Assembly (NCBI GenBank): GCA_037144355.1
Contig: JBAWWY010000006.1
Span: 1-64,000, forward strand
Reading direction: 5' to 3'
Origin: JBAWWY01 sp037144355
Lineage (GTDB): Bacteria; Bacillota; Clostridia; Peptostreptococcales; Anaerovoracaceae
DNA: 64,000 bases
Shown: positions 17,213-24,719 of the stretch, in pieces
Numbering within the stretch: position 1 is the first letter of the stretch
Layout: each line of letters opens with the position of its first letter
The notes under the pieces: generated by a model
What the model was told of the DNA's origin: nothing
Database searches by the model: none
What the model saw: only the letters and a program-made list of their open reading frames with translations
Program-made: the position numbers and the translations under genes

Positions 17213-18099
17213 TGTTCATGCTCCTTTCCACATATAATACATTTTTTTGCATACTCTTCGGCAATTTTAATCGCCGCACAAGTGATAATGTCCAAATTCC
17301 CCGAATAATCCGGTAGATAATCGCCTAATCCTAAAACTTCAATAGTAGTTATTACTCTTCCGTCCTCGTATAGCGGCCCAAGTACTATTTTGTAGCCTGG
17401 AACATATTGCTTTATTTTATTTGCTATTTCATGAATTTTTTCATGTAATAAAGCTATATTAGGATTATCTATTTTTGCATAGATCGTATTTCTCATAATT
17501 ATTGGTGGTTCAGCTGGGTTTAATATTATTATTGCTTTTGTTTTCTCGACACCTGTAAATTTTGCTAAAGCCTCCCTCGTTGTCTGAGTAAATTCATCAA
17601 TATTATTTCTTGTCCCAGGTCCAGCAGATTTTGAGGCAATGCTTGCAACTATCTCAATATACTTGGTTTCTGGATGTACTGATGAAATTGCATATGCTAT
17701 TGGGATTGTTGCTTGTCCACCACATGTTATTAAATTTACGTTGAGCTGATCCATGCATTCTTCTAAATTTAGAACTGGAATGCACATTTTCCCTATACGG
17801 GATGGCGTTAGGTCAATTACAAACTTGTTTAGCCGTTTCAGAATTGGCGCATTATATAAATGCACTTTTGCTGATGTTGCATCAAATACGATATCACAAC
17901 ATGAAGGGTCTTCTTCAATTGCCTTAATTGAGTCTGCTGAAACTCTAATACCCATATCTATAGCGATTTGCATACCCCTAGAATCCAAATTTCTTCCTGT
18001 GAAGATGCTACACTCCAAAACTTCTGATCGTTGGATCTTAATTAAAAGGTCTGTCCCAATATTGCCAGTGCCTATAATGCCGACCTTAACTTTTTTCAT
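17209..18099 (-). CDS. Acetaldehyde dehydrogenase (acylating), DmpF/MhpF family
   Basis: A 296-residue enzyme interconverting acetaldehyde and acetyl-CoA with NAD+ and CoA. The Rossmann turn is GIIGTGNIGTD (about 7-17). The catalytic cysteine is Cys126 in NLITCGGQATIP, as in DmpF. Length is normal for the family. The stop overlaps the aldolase start by four bases, typical of the dmpF-dmpG pair. In this setting acetyl-CoA reduction to acetaldehyde would feed the aldolase. Two extra cysteines near the C-terminus (KKCIICGK) are not part of the known active site. Confidence 0.9.
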   Translation of the reverse strand: MKKVKVGIIGTGNIGTDLLIKIQRSEVLECSIFTGRNLDSRGMQIAIDMGIRVSADSIKAIEEDPSCCDIVFDATSAKVHLYNAPILKRLNKFVIDLTPSRIGKMCIPVLNLEECMDQLNVNLITCGGQATIPIAYAISSVHPETKYIEIVASIASKSAGPGTRNNIDEFTQTTREALAKFTGVEKTKAIIILNPAEPPIIMRNTIYAKIDNPNIALLHEKIHEIANKIKQYVPGYKIVLGPLYEDGRVITTIEVLGLGDYLPDYSGNLDIITCAAIKIAEEYAKKCIICGKEHEQ

Positions 18100-18110
18100 G
18101 GATTATTCTC

Positions 18111-18503
18111 CTAACTTTTAAAACTGAACTTATTGTGCCCTATATAACTTACAATTGTAGTTACGAAAAGACACCCAATGCCAGCTACATATTTATTCAT
18201 TGATAGAGTTTCAACACATACAAATAAGAATATCAAGTTGGCAATATAGCTAATACCATAGACTGTTAAAAATCTAATAATTTCATTGAAGGATTTTTTC
18301 TTAACTTTGAAAGTAAAATACTTATTCCAAAAGTAGCTATTTGCAATTCCAACAATATTAGCAATTAAGTTGGCAAATATATAAAACATGCCTACCTTAA
18401 GAAGCAAAGCATAACATCCATAACCAACAACTGTATTCAATCCCCCTACGAATAAGAAACGGATTCTCTTATCATCGAAGCTATCTTTAAATATTTTTAT
18501 CAT
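18111..18503 (-). CDS. GtrA-family membrane protein (lipid-linked sugar flippase)
   Basis: A small protein of about 130 residues with four transmembrane segments and the GtrA-type opening RFLFVGGLNTVVGYG, plus N-YFWNKYFTF between the second and third segments. GtrA proteins are thought to flip undecaprenyl-phosphate-linked sugars across the membrane. The gene begins inside the end of rfbH, so it is translationally coupled. An in-frame ATG at 18518 would add five residues; the ATG at 18503 has a GGA at better distance. It pairs functionally with the GtrB-like gene at 12488-13423. Confidence 0.83.
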   Translation of the reverse strand: MIKIFKDSFDDKRIRFLFVGGLNTVVGYGCYALLLKVGMFYIFANLIANIVGIANSYFWNKYFTFKVKKKSFNEIIRFLTVYGISYIANLIFLFVCVETLSMNKYVAGIGCLFVTTIVSYIGHNKFSFKS

Positions 18504-19851
18504 TCGAAATTCCAACATATTCTGTTATTTTATCAATCATATAATCAACCATATCGTCTGTCATCCCTGGGTATACTCCAATCCAAAATGTTTGATTCAT
18601 TATAATATCGGTATTTACCAAATCGCCAACTACTCTATAACCCTTCCCGCTAATTCGCATTTCGTCAAAACATGGGTGCTTTATAATATTGCCAGCGAAT
18701 AACATTCTTGTTTGAATATTGTTTTTTTCCAAGTGTCTAACCAAAGCCTCTCTTTCAATTCCAGAATCGCTTTTAACGGTTATCAAAAATCCAAACCAGC
18801 ACGGATCCGAGTATGGTTCAGGTTCGGGTAGTATTAGTTTCTTTGATAAGATATCCAAACCTACTCTGAGTTTCTTCCAGTTAGCCCTTCGCCTTTCAGC
18901 AAATTCAGGAAATTTTATAAGTTGCTCACAACCAATTGCTGCTTGCATATCCGTAGCTTTTAGATTGAATCCAAAATGAGAGTAGACATATTTATGATCA
19001 TAACCAACTGGTAATTCTCCGTATTGAATATCGAATCTATGGTTGCATGAGTTGTCTACGCCTGCTGGGCATGAGCAGTCTCTTCCCCAATCTCTAAATG
19101 AATTGATTATTTTGTGCAGAGTCGAATCGTTGGTATAAACTGCTCCTCCTTCACCCATAGTCATATGATGCGGAGGATAAAAACTTGACGTACCGATATG
19201 CCCAATTGTTCCTGTAAATTTCTTTACCCCTTCCATTTCATAAGTCGTTCCTAGTGCATCACAGTTGTCTTCAATCAACCATAGATTATGTTGGTCACAA
19301 AACTCTTTTATTTTTAAAAGATTAAATGGATTACCCAAAGTATGAGCAACCATTATAGCTTTTGTTTTGATGCTTAGCGCTTTTTCAAGCAAATTCACGT
19401 CGATATTGTACTCTGGAATAGTAACATCGACAAATACTGGTATCGCACCATATTGAATAATTGGAGCTATGGTAGTTGGAAATCCAGCAGCTATTGTAAT
19501 GACCTCGTCCCCTCTATTTATCCTTTTATCGCCTAACATAGTCGATGTCAAGGCGTAAAATGCCAGTAGGTTTGCTGACGAACCCGAATTTACGAGAGAG
19601 CAATATTTTATTCCAAGATACTCTGCAAATTCCGTTTCAAATCTTTCTGCATATCTTCCAGCTGTAAGCCAAAAGTCTAATGAGCTATCAACAAGAGAAC
19701 ACATTTCTTTATAATCATAGATTCTTGAAGCATACGGAATCCTATCACCAGCTTCAAATTTTAAATCTTTTTTATGATATGTTTCATAGAATTCTTTTAC
19801 TAAATCAAGTATCTGAGCCCTTGCCTTCTTCTCGTCCTCTTTATTTATCAT
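18487..19851 (-). CDS. rfbH: CDP-4-keto-6-deoxy-D-glucose 3-dehydrase (E1)
   Basis: A 454-residue PMP- and [2Fe-2S]-dependent enzyme of the aminotransferase fold. It removes the C3 hydroxyl of CDP-4-keto-6-deoxyglucose. Its hallmark is present: His228 in SFYPPHHMTMGEGG replaces the PLP-binding lysine. Cys197, Cys259, Cys261 and Cys269 fit the iron-sulfur ligands (CxC then seven residues then C), although the first spacing is 61 rather than 57 residues. It shares one base with rfbG (TAATG). The reductase partner (E3, DdhD/RfbI type) is not encoded in the window and must be supplied elsewhere. The product is the 3,6-dideoxy-4-keto sugar used for abequose, paratose, tyvelose or C4-branched sugars. 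Confidence 0.94.
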   Translation of the reverse strand: MINKEDEKKARAQILDLVKEFYETYHKKDLKFEAGDRIPYASRIYDYKEMCSLVDSSLDFWLTAGRYAERFETEFAEYLGIKYCSLVNSGSSANLLAFYALTSTMLGDKRINRGDEVITIAAGFPTTIAPIIQYGAIPVFVDVTIPEYNIDVNLLEKALSIKTKAIMVAHTLGNPFNLLKIKEFCDQHNLWLIEDNCDALGTTYEMEGVKKFTGTIGHIGTSSFYPPHHMTMGEGGAVYTNDSTLHKIINSFRDWGRDCSCPAGVDNSCNHRFDIQYGELPVGYDHKYVYSHFGFNLKATDMQAAIGCEQLIKFPEFAERRRANWKKLRVGLDILSKKLILPEPEPYSDPCWFGFLITVKSDSGIEREALVRHLEKNNIQTRMLFAGNIIKHPCFDEMRISGKGYRVVGDLVNTDIIMNQTFWIGVYPGMTDDMVDYMIDKITEYVGISNDKNI

Positions 19852-20912
19852 TAATTTCCTCCGATATATTCATCAATTTGATTGTTCATGCAGTTTTCGA
19901 TTAATTTACCATTAGAATATAACTTGCATAGTTCCACTGTTTTTTCAATTGCCTTCTCGATGTTCCATCGAGGTTCCCAACCGAAAGTTGATTTTAATAG
20001 GGAGCAGTCCAGTTTTAAAAACTTAGCTTCATGAGGTCCCCCATCAAATTTATCTTCCCAGCTCATTTTTTGCCCCCATTTTTTGCAAAATATCTCGACC
20101 AATGAACCAGTTGATATACAATCTATATCATTGGGTCCTATATTATAGTAGTTCGCATATTTTTCATCTTCGTATTGCATCTTTGCAATCAAGAGATATA
20201 CAAATAAAGGCTCTAACACATGTTGGTAAGGCCGAGTTGAATATGGATTCCTGACAATAATATTTTTTTTGTCTAGTGCGGCTTTAACGCAATCTGGTAT
20301 AATTCTATCATTTGCGAAATCCCCTCCACCTATTACATTACCCGCCCGAGCTGTGGATACGGCAATTCCCTTATCATGAAGAAAAGAATTCTTATAGCAA
20401 TGCGTTACCAGTTCTGAGCAAGACTTTGAATTTGAATAAGGATCAAAGCCATCTAAGTAATCATCTTCTATATATCCCTTTTCCAACTCATTATTTTTAT
20501 ATACTTTATCAGTAGTAACGTTGATAAAAGATTTGACACAATTTGATTGTCTGATGCATTCCAATATATTGACAGTTCCCATAACATTCGTTTCGTAAGT
20601 GTAAACGGGTTCTTTGTAGCTATCTCGTACTATTGGCTGTGCTGCAAGGTGGAAGACTATTTCCGGTTGTGCTAAATTGAAAGCTTGACTTAGTGATTCC
20701 AAATTCCTAATATCACTGAGGGTAGAAGTTATTTTTTTTTCAATTCCTATTAATTCAAAGAGTGAAGGTACTGTTGGCGGCCCAAGTGAATATCCAAAAA
20801 CACGAGCTCCGGCTTTAACCAATATTGCTGATAGCCAAGTCCCCTTAAATCCGGTATGCCCAGTAATCAAAACTCTTTTTCCTCTGTAAAAGCTCAAATC
20901 CATATTTGGCAT
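19851..20912 (-). CDS. rfbG: CDP-glucose 4,6-dehydratase
   Basis: A 353-residue SDR-superfamily dehydratase that converts CDP-glucose to CDP-4-keto-6-deoxyglucose. It begins with the family pattern KRVLITGHTGFKGTWLS (about 12-28), keeps NVTTDKVY and the catalytic Tyr-x-x-x-Lys in DPYSNSKSCSE, and has AARAGNVIGGGDF-like sequence (TARAGNVIGGGDF). It follows rfbF by four bases and overlaps rfbH by one. The ATG at 20912 has only a weak ribosome site, consistent with coupling to rfbF. Confidence 0.95.
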   Translation of the reverse strand: MPNMDLSFYRGKRVLITGHTGFKGTWLSAILVKAGARVFGYSLGPPTVPSLFELIGIEKKITSTLSDIRNLESLSQAFNLAQPEIVFHLAAQPIVRDSYKEPVYTYETNVMGTVNILECIRQSNCVKSFINVTTDKVYKNNELEKGYIEDDYLDGFDPYSNSKSCSELVTHCYKNSFLHDKGIAVSTARAGNVIGGGDFANDRIIPDCVKAALDKKNIIVRNPYSTRPYQHVLEPLFVYLLIAKMQYEDEKYANYYNIGPNDIDCISTGSLVEIFCKKWGQKMSWEDKFDGGPHEAKFLKLDCSLLKSTFGWEPRWNIEKAIEKTVELCKLYSNGKLIENCMNNQIDEYIGGN

Positions 20913-20916
20913 AAAA

Positions 20917-21690
20917 TTACCAAACCTTCCAAGGTGCTTGTCCGCTTGCCCATAGTTCTTCCAATAGAATCCTATCTCTCAGCGTATCCATGCATTGCCA
21001 AAAACCATGATGTTTATATGCCACCAATTGCCCTCTTGATGCGGCTATCTCTAATGGATATTTTTCAAAAATCGTATTATCATCTTCAATTAAGTCAAAT
21101 ATTGAAGGTTCTAAGACCATAAACCCTCCATTAATCCAGCCCCCATCTTCTTTTGACTTTTCTTTAAAAGCTGAAACAGAATCATTCCCATCGATTTCCA
21201 CTACCCCAAATCTTCCCCCTGGTTGGATGGCTGTAATTGTCGCCATTTTGCCATGGTTCTTATGAAAATCGACTAGTTCTTTAATGTTGATATTGCAAAC
21301 TCCATCGCCATATGTAAGCATGAAAGTTTCATTGCCAACGTGATTGGCTACACGCTTTACCCTTCCACCAGTCATTGTGTTGAGACCTGTATCGACAAGG
21401 GTTACTTTCCAAGGCTCTGAAACATTATTATGTACTATTATTTCGTTTCCTTTTGAGAAATCAAATGTTATGTCTGAGCGATGCAAATAGTAGTCTGCAA
21501 AGTACTCCTTTATTGCATATCCTTTGTAACCACAGCAAATCACGAATTCATTAAAACCGTAATGTGAGTATGTTTTCATTATATGCCACAAAATGGGCGT
21601 ATCTCCTATTTCGATCATAGGCTTTGGCTTTAAATGGGATTCTTCTGTTATCCTTGTACCGAGTCCACCAGCTAATATTACAACTTTCAT
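20917..21690 (-). CDS. rfbF: Glucose-1-phosphate cytidylyltransferase
   Basis: A 257-residue nucleotidyltransferase forming CDP-glucose from glucose 1-phosphate and CTP. The opening VILAGGLGTRITEESHLKPK carries the nucleotide-binding loop, and LTYGDGV supplies the metal-binding aspartate. HHGFWQCMDTLRDR at the C-terminus is typical of RfbF. It is the first gene of the CDP-sugar block rfbF-rfbG-rfbH, with TTGGGAGG upstream of the ATG at 21690. Together these genes start the route to a 3,6-dideoxyhexose. Confidence 0.95.
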   Translation of the reverse strand: MKVVILAGGLGTRITEESHLKPKPMIEIGDTPILWHIMKTYSHYGFNEFVICCGYKGYAIKEYFADYYLHRSDITFDFSKGNEIIVHNNVSEPWKVTLVDTGLNTMTGGRVKRVANHVGNETFMLTYGDGVCNINIKELVDFHKNHGKMATITAIQPGGRFGVVEIDGNDSVSAFKEKSKEDGGWINGGFMVLEPSIFDLIEDDNTIFEKYPLEIAASRGQLVAYKHHGFWQCMDTLRDRILLEELWASGQAPWKVW

Positions 21691-21722
21691 ATTATACCTC
21701 CCAAATTATTCTCTAAATTATA

Positions 21723-22553
21723 CTAAATCATTAACTCTATCTTCAATTCTGCAGAAGTCAACACCTTTGATTCATTAGCTTTTATTATAACATGCAATCT
21801 TTTGAGAAGTGTCTCGTTCGTTGCAAGAATAATTCTTTCTTCGTCATACCAGAGGTTATCTTCTAACCCAATCCTAACGCCATAGCCCATTGCCGCAGAC
21901 AATGCGTTGGCTTTTCGTTGTGATTTTCCAATACCTCCTATTGAGAAAATTGATGATTCTGGCAATGAATTAGTCAAGGCTCCAATATGTAAAAGGTCAA
22001 CTTGTGCACAAGCAATGCTGCCAAGTATTAAATTAAAGTAAAATGGTGGTTCTAATAATTTCTTCGTTATTAAATATTTCGAATAGTTTATCATTCCAAG
22101 ATCAAATACTTCCAGCTCTGGCTTAATATGGTTTTCATTCATTTTGTCTAAAAGTCTGGCTATTATTTCTGGTTCATTAATACTTGCCTGATTATTAAAA
22201 TTAAGTGAGCTTAATGTAAGGCTTGCCATATCTGGCTTGTCATCACCACTCAGTTCCAGGACTTCTGACCTTTGTCCAAACTCGCTAAATTTTCTCCCAC
22301 TTTTTGAAACACAAATGACAAGCTCGGGAATTTTTTCCCTAATCCCGTTGATAATTCTTTTATATGTTTCTTTTTTATATGTTGCTTCACCACTAATTTC
22401 ATCCCTTGCATGAATATGCACCATTGTTATGCCTAATCCATTAGCCATAATTACGTCGTTAACAATTTCTTTTACTGTTACTGGGACAGATATATTTTGT
22501 TCTTTTGTTGGTATTAAGCCATTTGGCGCAAAATTCACTATTATCCTATTCAT
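21723..22553 (-). CDS. DUF849 / beta-keto acid cleavage enzyme (BKACE) family protein
   Basis: A 276-residue TIM-barrel protein of the BKACE family, whose founding member Kce reacts 3-keto-5-aminohexanoate with acetyl-CoA to give acetoacetate and a new acyl-CoA. Family marks are NFAPNG near the start, the zinc ligand motif HIHARD (about 46-51), PELEVFDLGM and RIGLEDNLWYD near the end. Such enzymes normally sit in lysine or carnitine breakdown operons, not glycan clusters. It overlaps the NeuD-like acyltransferase gene by eight bases and precedes rfbF. I infer it supplies or adjusts an acyl-CoA or C4 metabolite for a sugar decoration; the substrate cannot be read from the sequence. Confidence 0.82.
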   Translation of the reverse strand: MNRIIVNFAPNGLIPTKEQNISVPVTVKEIVNDVIMANGLGITMVHIHARDEISGEATYKKETYKRIINGIREKIPELVICVSKSGRKFSEFGQRSEVLELSGDDKPDMASLTLSSLNFNNQASINEPEIIARLLDKMNENHIKPELEVFDLGMINYSKYLITKKLLEPPFYFNLILGSIACAQVDLLHIGALTNSLPESSIFSIGGIGKSQRKANALSAAMGYGVRIGLEDNLWYDEERIILATNETLLKRLHVIIKANESKVLTSAELKIELMI

Positions 22554-23223
22554 TATAAACCCTCATTTGAATGCCCTCCCTTTCATGGTATCCAATTACT
22601 CTTGAAGGATTGCCGACATTTTTCGAAAAAGGTTCGGTATTTCTAATTACAAGGCTTCCTGCCCCTATTAGCGTTTCTCTTGCTATTGCAACATGTTCAA
22701 TAATGGTCGATCCGAGTCCAATATAGCATAAATCTTCAATTTTGCTCATTCCACCTATATTGCAACCTGGCGAGATGACATTATGGCTGCCAATTATAAA
22801 ATCATGGCCAAGATAGATATTTTGACGAATTAAATTATTATTTCCCATTTTACCATTTAGGCCAACATGGCTTCCTGCGAAAATAATATTATTAACTCCT
22901 ATTTCAGATATTTGAGAAATGTCAGCTTTTTTGCTGAGGTAATTTGTTATTTCGAAGCCAGTGCTTAGTGTTTTGTTAAAAAACTCTTCCCTTGCTCTAA
23001 CCCTGCTATAACCGCCAAGAACCGATATTATCTTATATTCAGTTGGGTTGAAAATACTCGTAGCTAAATCTACATTAATTTGTGGCAACCCCATGAATTT
23101 CTCATTGTCCAAATATTCTTTGTCAACAAGAAAAGCGGCGATTGTGAAATCATTATCTCCCAATGCGTCATAAAAAAGCATCTTGCTTATTACTGTATTG
23201 CCATAGACTAAAATTTTGTTCAT
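22546..23223 (-). CDS. NeuD/PglD-like sugar acyltransferase (left-handed beta helix)
   Basis: About 225 residues. An N-terminal Rossmann-like half (about 1-85, beginning KILVYGNTVISKML) is followed by hexapeptide repeats (about 95-210, for example IGVNNIIFAGSHVGLNGKMGNNNLI). This is the layout of NeuD and PglD, which acetylate sialic acid or UDP-4-amino-sugars. An in-frame ATG at 23244 lies upstream, but AAAGGA stands seven bases before the ATG at 23223. It is coupled to the DUF849 gene, which may provide its acyl-CoA donor. Confidence 0.8.
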   Translation of the reverse strand: MNKILVYGNTVISKMLFYDALGDNDFTIAAFLVDKEYLDNEKFMGLPQINVDLATSIFNPTEYKIISVLGGYSRVRAREEFFNKTLSTGFEITNYLSKKADISQISEIGVNNIIFAGSHVGLNGKMGNNNLIRQNIYLGHDFIIGSHNVISPGCNIGGMSKIEDLCYIGLGSTIIEHVAIARETLIGAGSLVIRNTEPFSKNVGNPSRVIGYHEREGIQMRVYNE

Positions 23224-23256
23224 AAAATATCCTTTAAAACTCATAAGTAATTATTA

Positions 23257-24681
23257 CTAAATTGAAAATAAAATTGATGGATCAGCCCCTCTTAGCTCAT
23301 TCTGCGTAGCATAAAGCATAAAACAAAGCAAAATAAATACTATATAAGCAATTAAGGTGTAATTTATTTTTATTGGTTTTTTATTCTTTTCATGTTTTTT
23401 TACTCTATTCTTCAAATAGTTTGTTCTGTCTTTGATTATATCCCAAACAAATTCATCGTAAATAGACACGGAGAATATTAATATTTGTATTGACATAAAA
23501 TATCTTAACTCAACATGGAGGAGTGCCGGGACAAGAGAGGGTAATATCCAAGCTAATACTATAAGTGATTTAGGCTTCAACACATTGTTTAATTCGGAAC
23601 ACCGCCTCTTTAGTGATATTAAAGCCAAATATAGAGCACTGTATGAAAATAGTAAGAATATGATGCTATTTTTCCCATCATTTAAGCTAATCCCTTCAAA
23701 TAATCTGTTAAGCCACCTAACAATATAATCTGCAGGGTATTTAAGCACTAAACCTATTGATTGTTTAAATGTGTAAATCATAGCACCAGCTTTGAGTGCT
23801 TCTAAATCTTGACCTTCATTTATCAAAATTGCAGTACCTCTATTATCTGGTGTAATGGAGAGATCCATTGACATAAGGCTTGCGGCTAAACCATATTGTA
23901 GCCAGTCTTTTCCTGATGGCAACCATGCCCCATTTGCTCTAGCTGTCTCTACTCGTGTTTCAAAATAGTAAGTTTCTGGGCCTTTTATCAAGGAAAAGCC
24001 CAATATAAAGCAAAACGCTATAACTAATACTTTCACTATTCCTTTTTTCGTCGAGAGAATTGACCATTTAACATTTTTAATAATTATATATACAAACAAG
24101 CATATTGCAGCTGGCATGAATTGGCCGCTAAAGGATGCTAATAAAGCTATAGCACTCCCTACTAAAATATACATAAAAGCCGAAGTTGTAGTATCTTTCT
24201 CGCTGATTTTTATTACGCAATTTGATGCAAATAGTAGTATAGCAATGCATGGTGCATCAACACTTATAAAATTGAAATTCCCTCTTATAATGAGAAATAA
24301 TAAAACAATTAGAATATAAACTCTATAGTTTCTGCTCCTATTGCCCAATATGTAATTTATAAAATACGGTAGACCAATTGCTGTAATATAAGCAAAAAGA
24401 AAAGCGTTGAAGAACTTTACAAATAAAAATTCATCAGTTCCAAGCGATTGTGATAATTGATAAAACACTACGTTTGGGAAAATCGCCCATAAGCCTTTAT
24501 ACATGACATATGAGTTCTCCGGATTGATACTGAAGAATGTTTTAGCAACTTTCCAAGTTTCAATTGCATCCCCTGATCCAGAGATTAATGAATTTTGTGC
24601 ATATAGAAATATAAACATAATTGCGAAAGCAAAGATAAACTGTAGCCATTTATTTGTTAAAAACGTAAAATTATTCTTCAT
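23257..24681 (-). CDS. Polytopic membrane protein, probable GT-C type glycosyltransferase
   Basis: A 474-residue hydrophobic protein with about ten transmembrane segments and an extracytoplasmic loop early in the chain containing GSGDAIETWK and later RVETARANGAWLPS. I do not recognise the exact family. The acidic residues just after the first membrane segment and the overall layout suggest a GT-C enzyme using lipid-phosphate sugars on the outer face. With GtrA and GtrB in the same cluster it is a candidate for the third Gtr component, the transferase that adds the flipped sugar to the glycan. A Wzy-type polymerase is the main alternative. Confidence 0.6.
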   Translation of the reverse strand: MKNNFTFLTNKWLQFIFAFAIMFIFLYAQNSLISGSGDAIETWKVAKTFFSINPENSYVMYKGLWAIFPNVVFYQLSQSLGTDEFLFVKFFNAFLFAYITAIGLPYFINYILGNRSRNYRVYILIVLLFLIIRGNFNFISVDAPCIAILLFASNCVIKISEKDTTTSAFMYILVGSAIALLASFSGQFMPAAICLFVYIIIKNVKWSILSTKKGIVKVLVIAFCFILGFSLIKGPETYYFETRVETARANGAWLPSGKDWLQYGLAASLMSMDLSITPDNRGTAILINEGQDLEALKAGAMIYTFKQSIGLVLKYPADYIVRWLNRLFEGISLNDGKNSIIFLLFSYSALYLALISLKRRCSELNNVLKPKSLIVLAWILPSLVPALLHVELRYFMSIQILIFSVSIYDEFVWDIIKDRTNYLKNRVKKHEKNKKPIKINYTLIAYIVFILLCFMLYATQNELRGADPSILFSI

Positions 24682-24719
24682 ATCGTCCTAACTTTCATTT
24701 TATATTTTAACGCGTTCAA

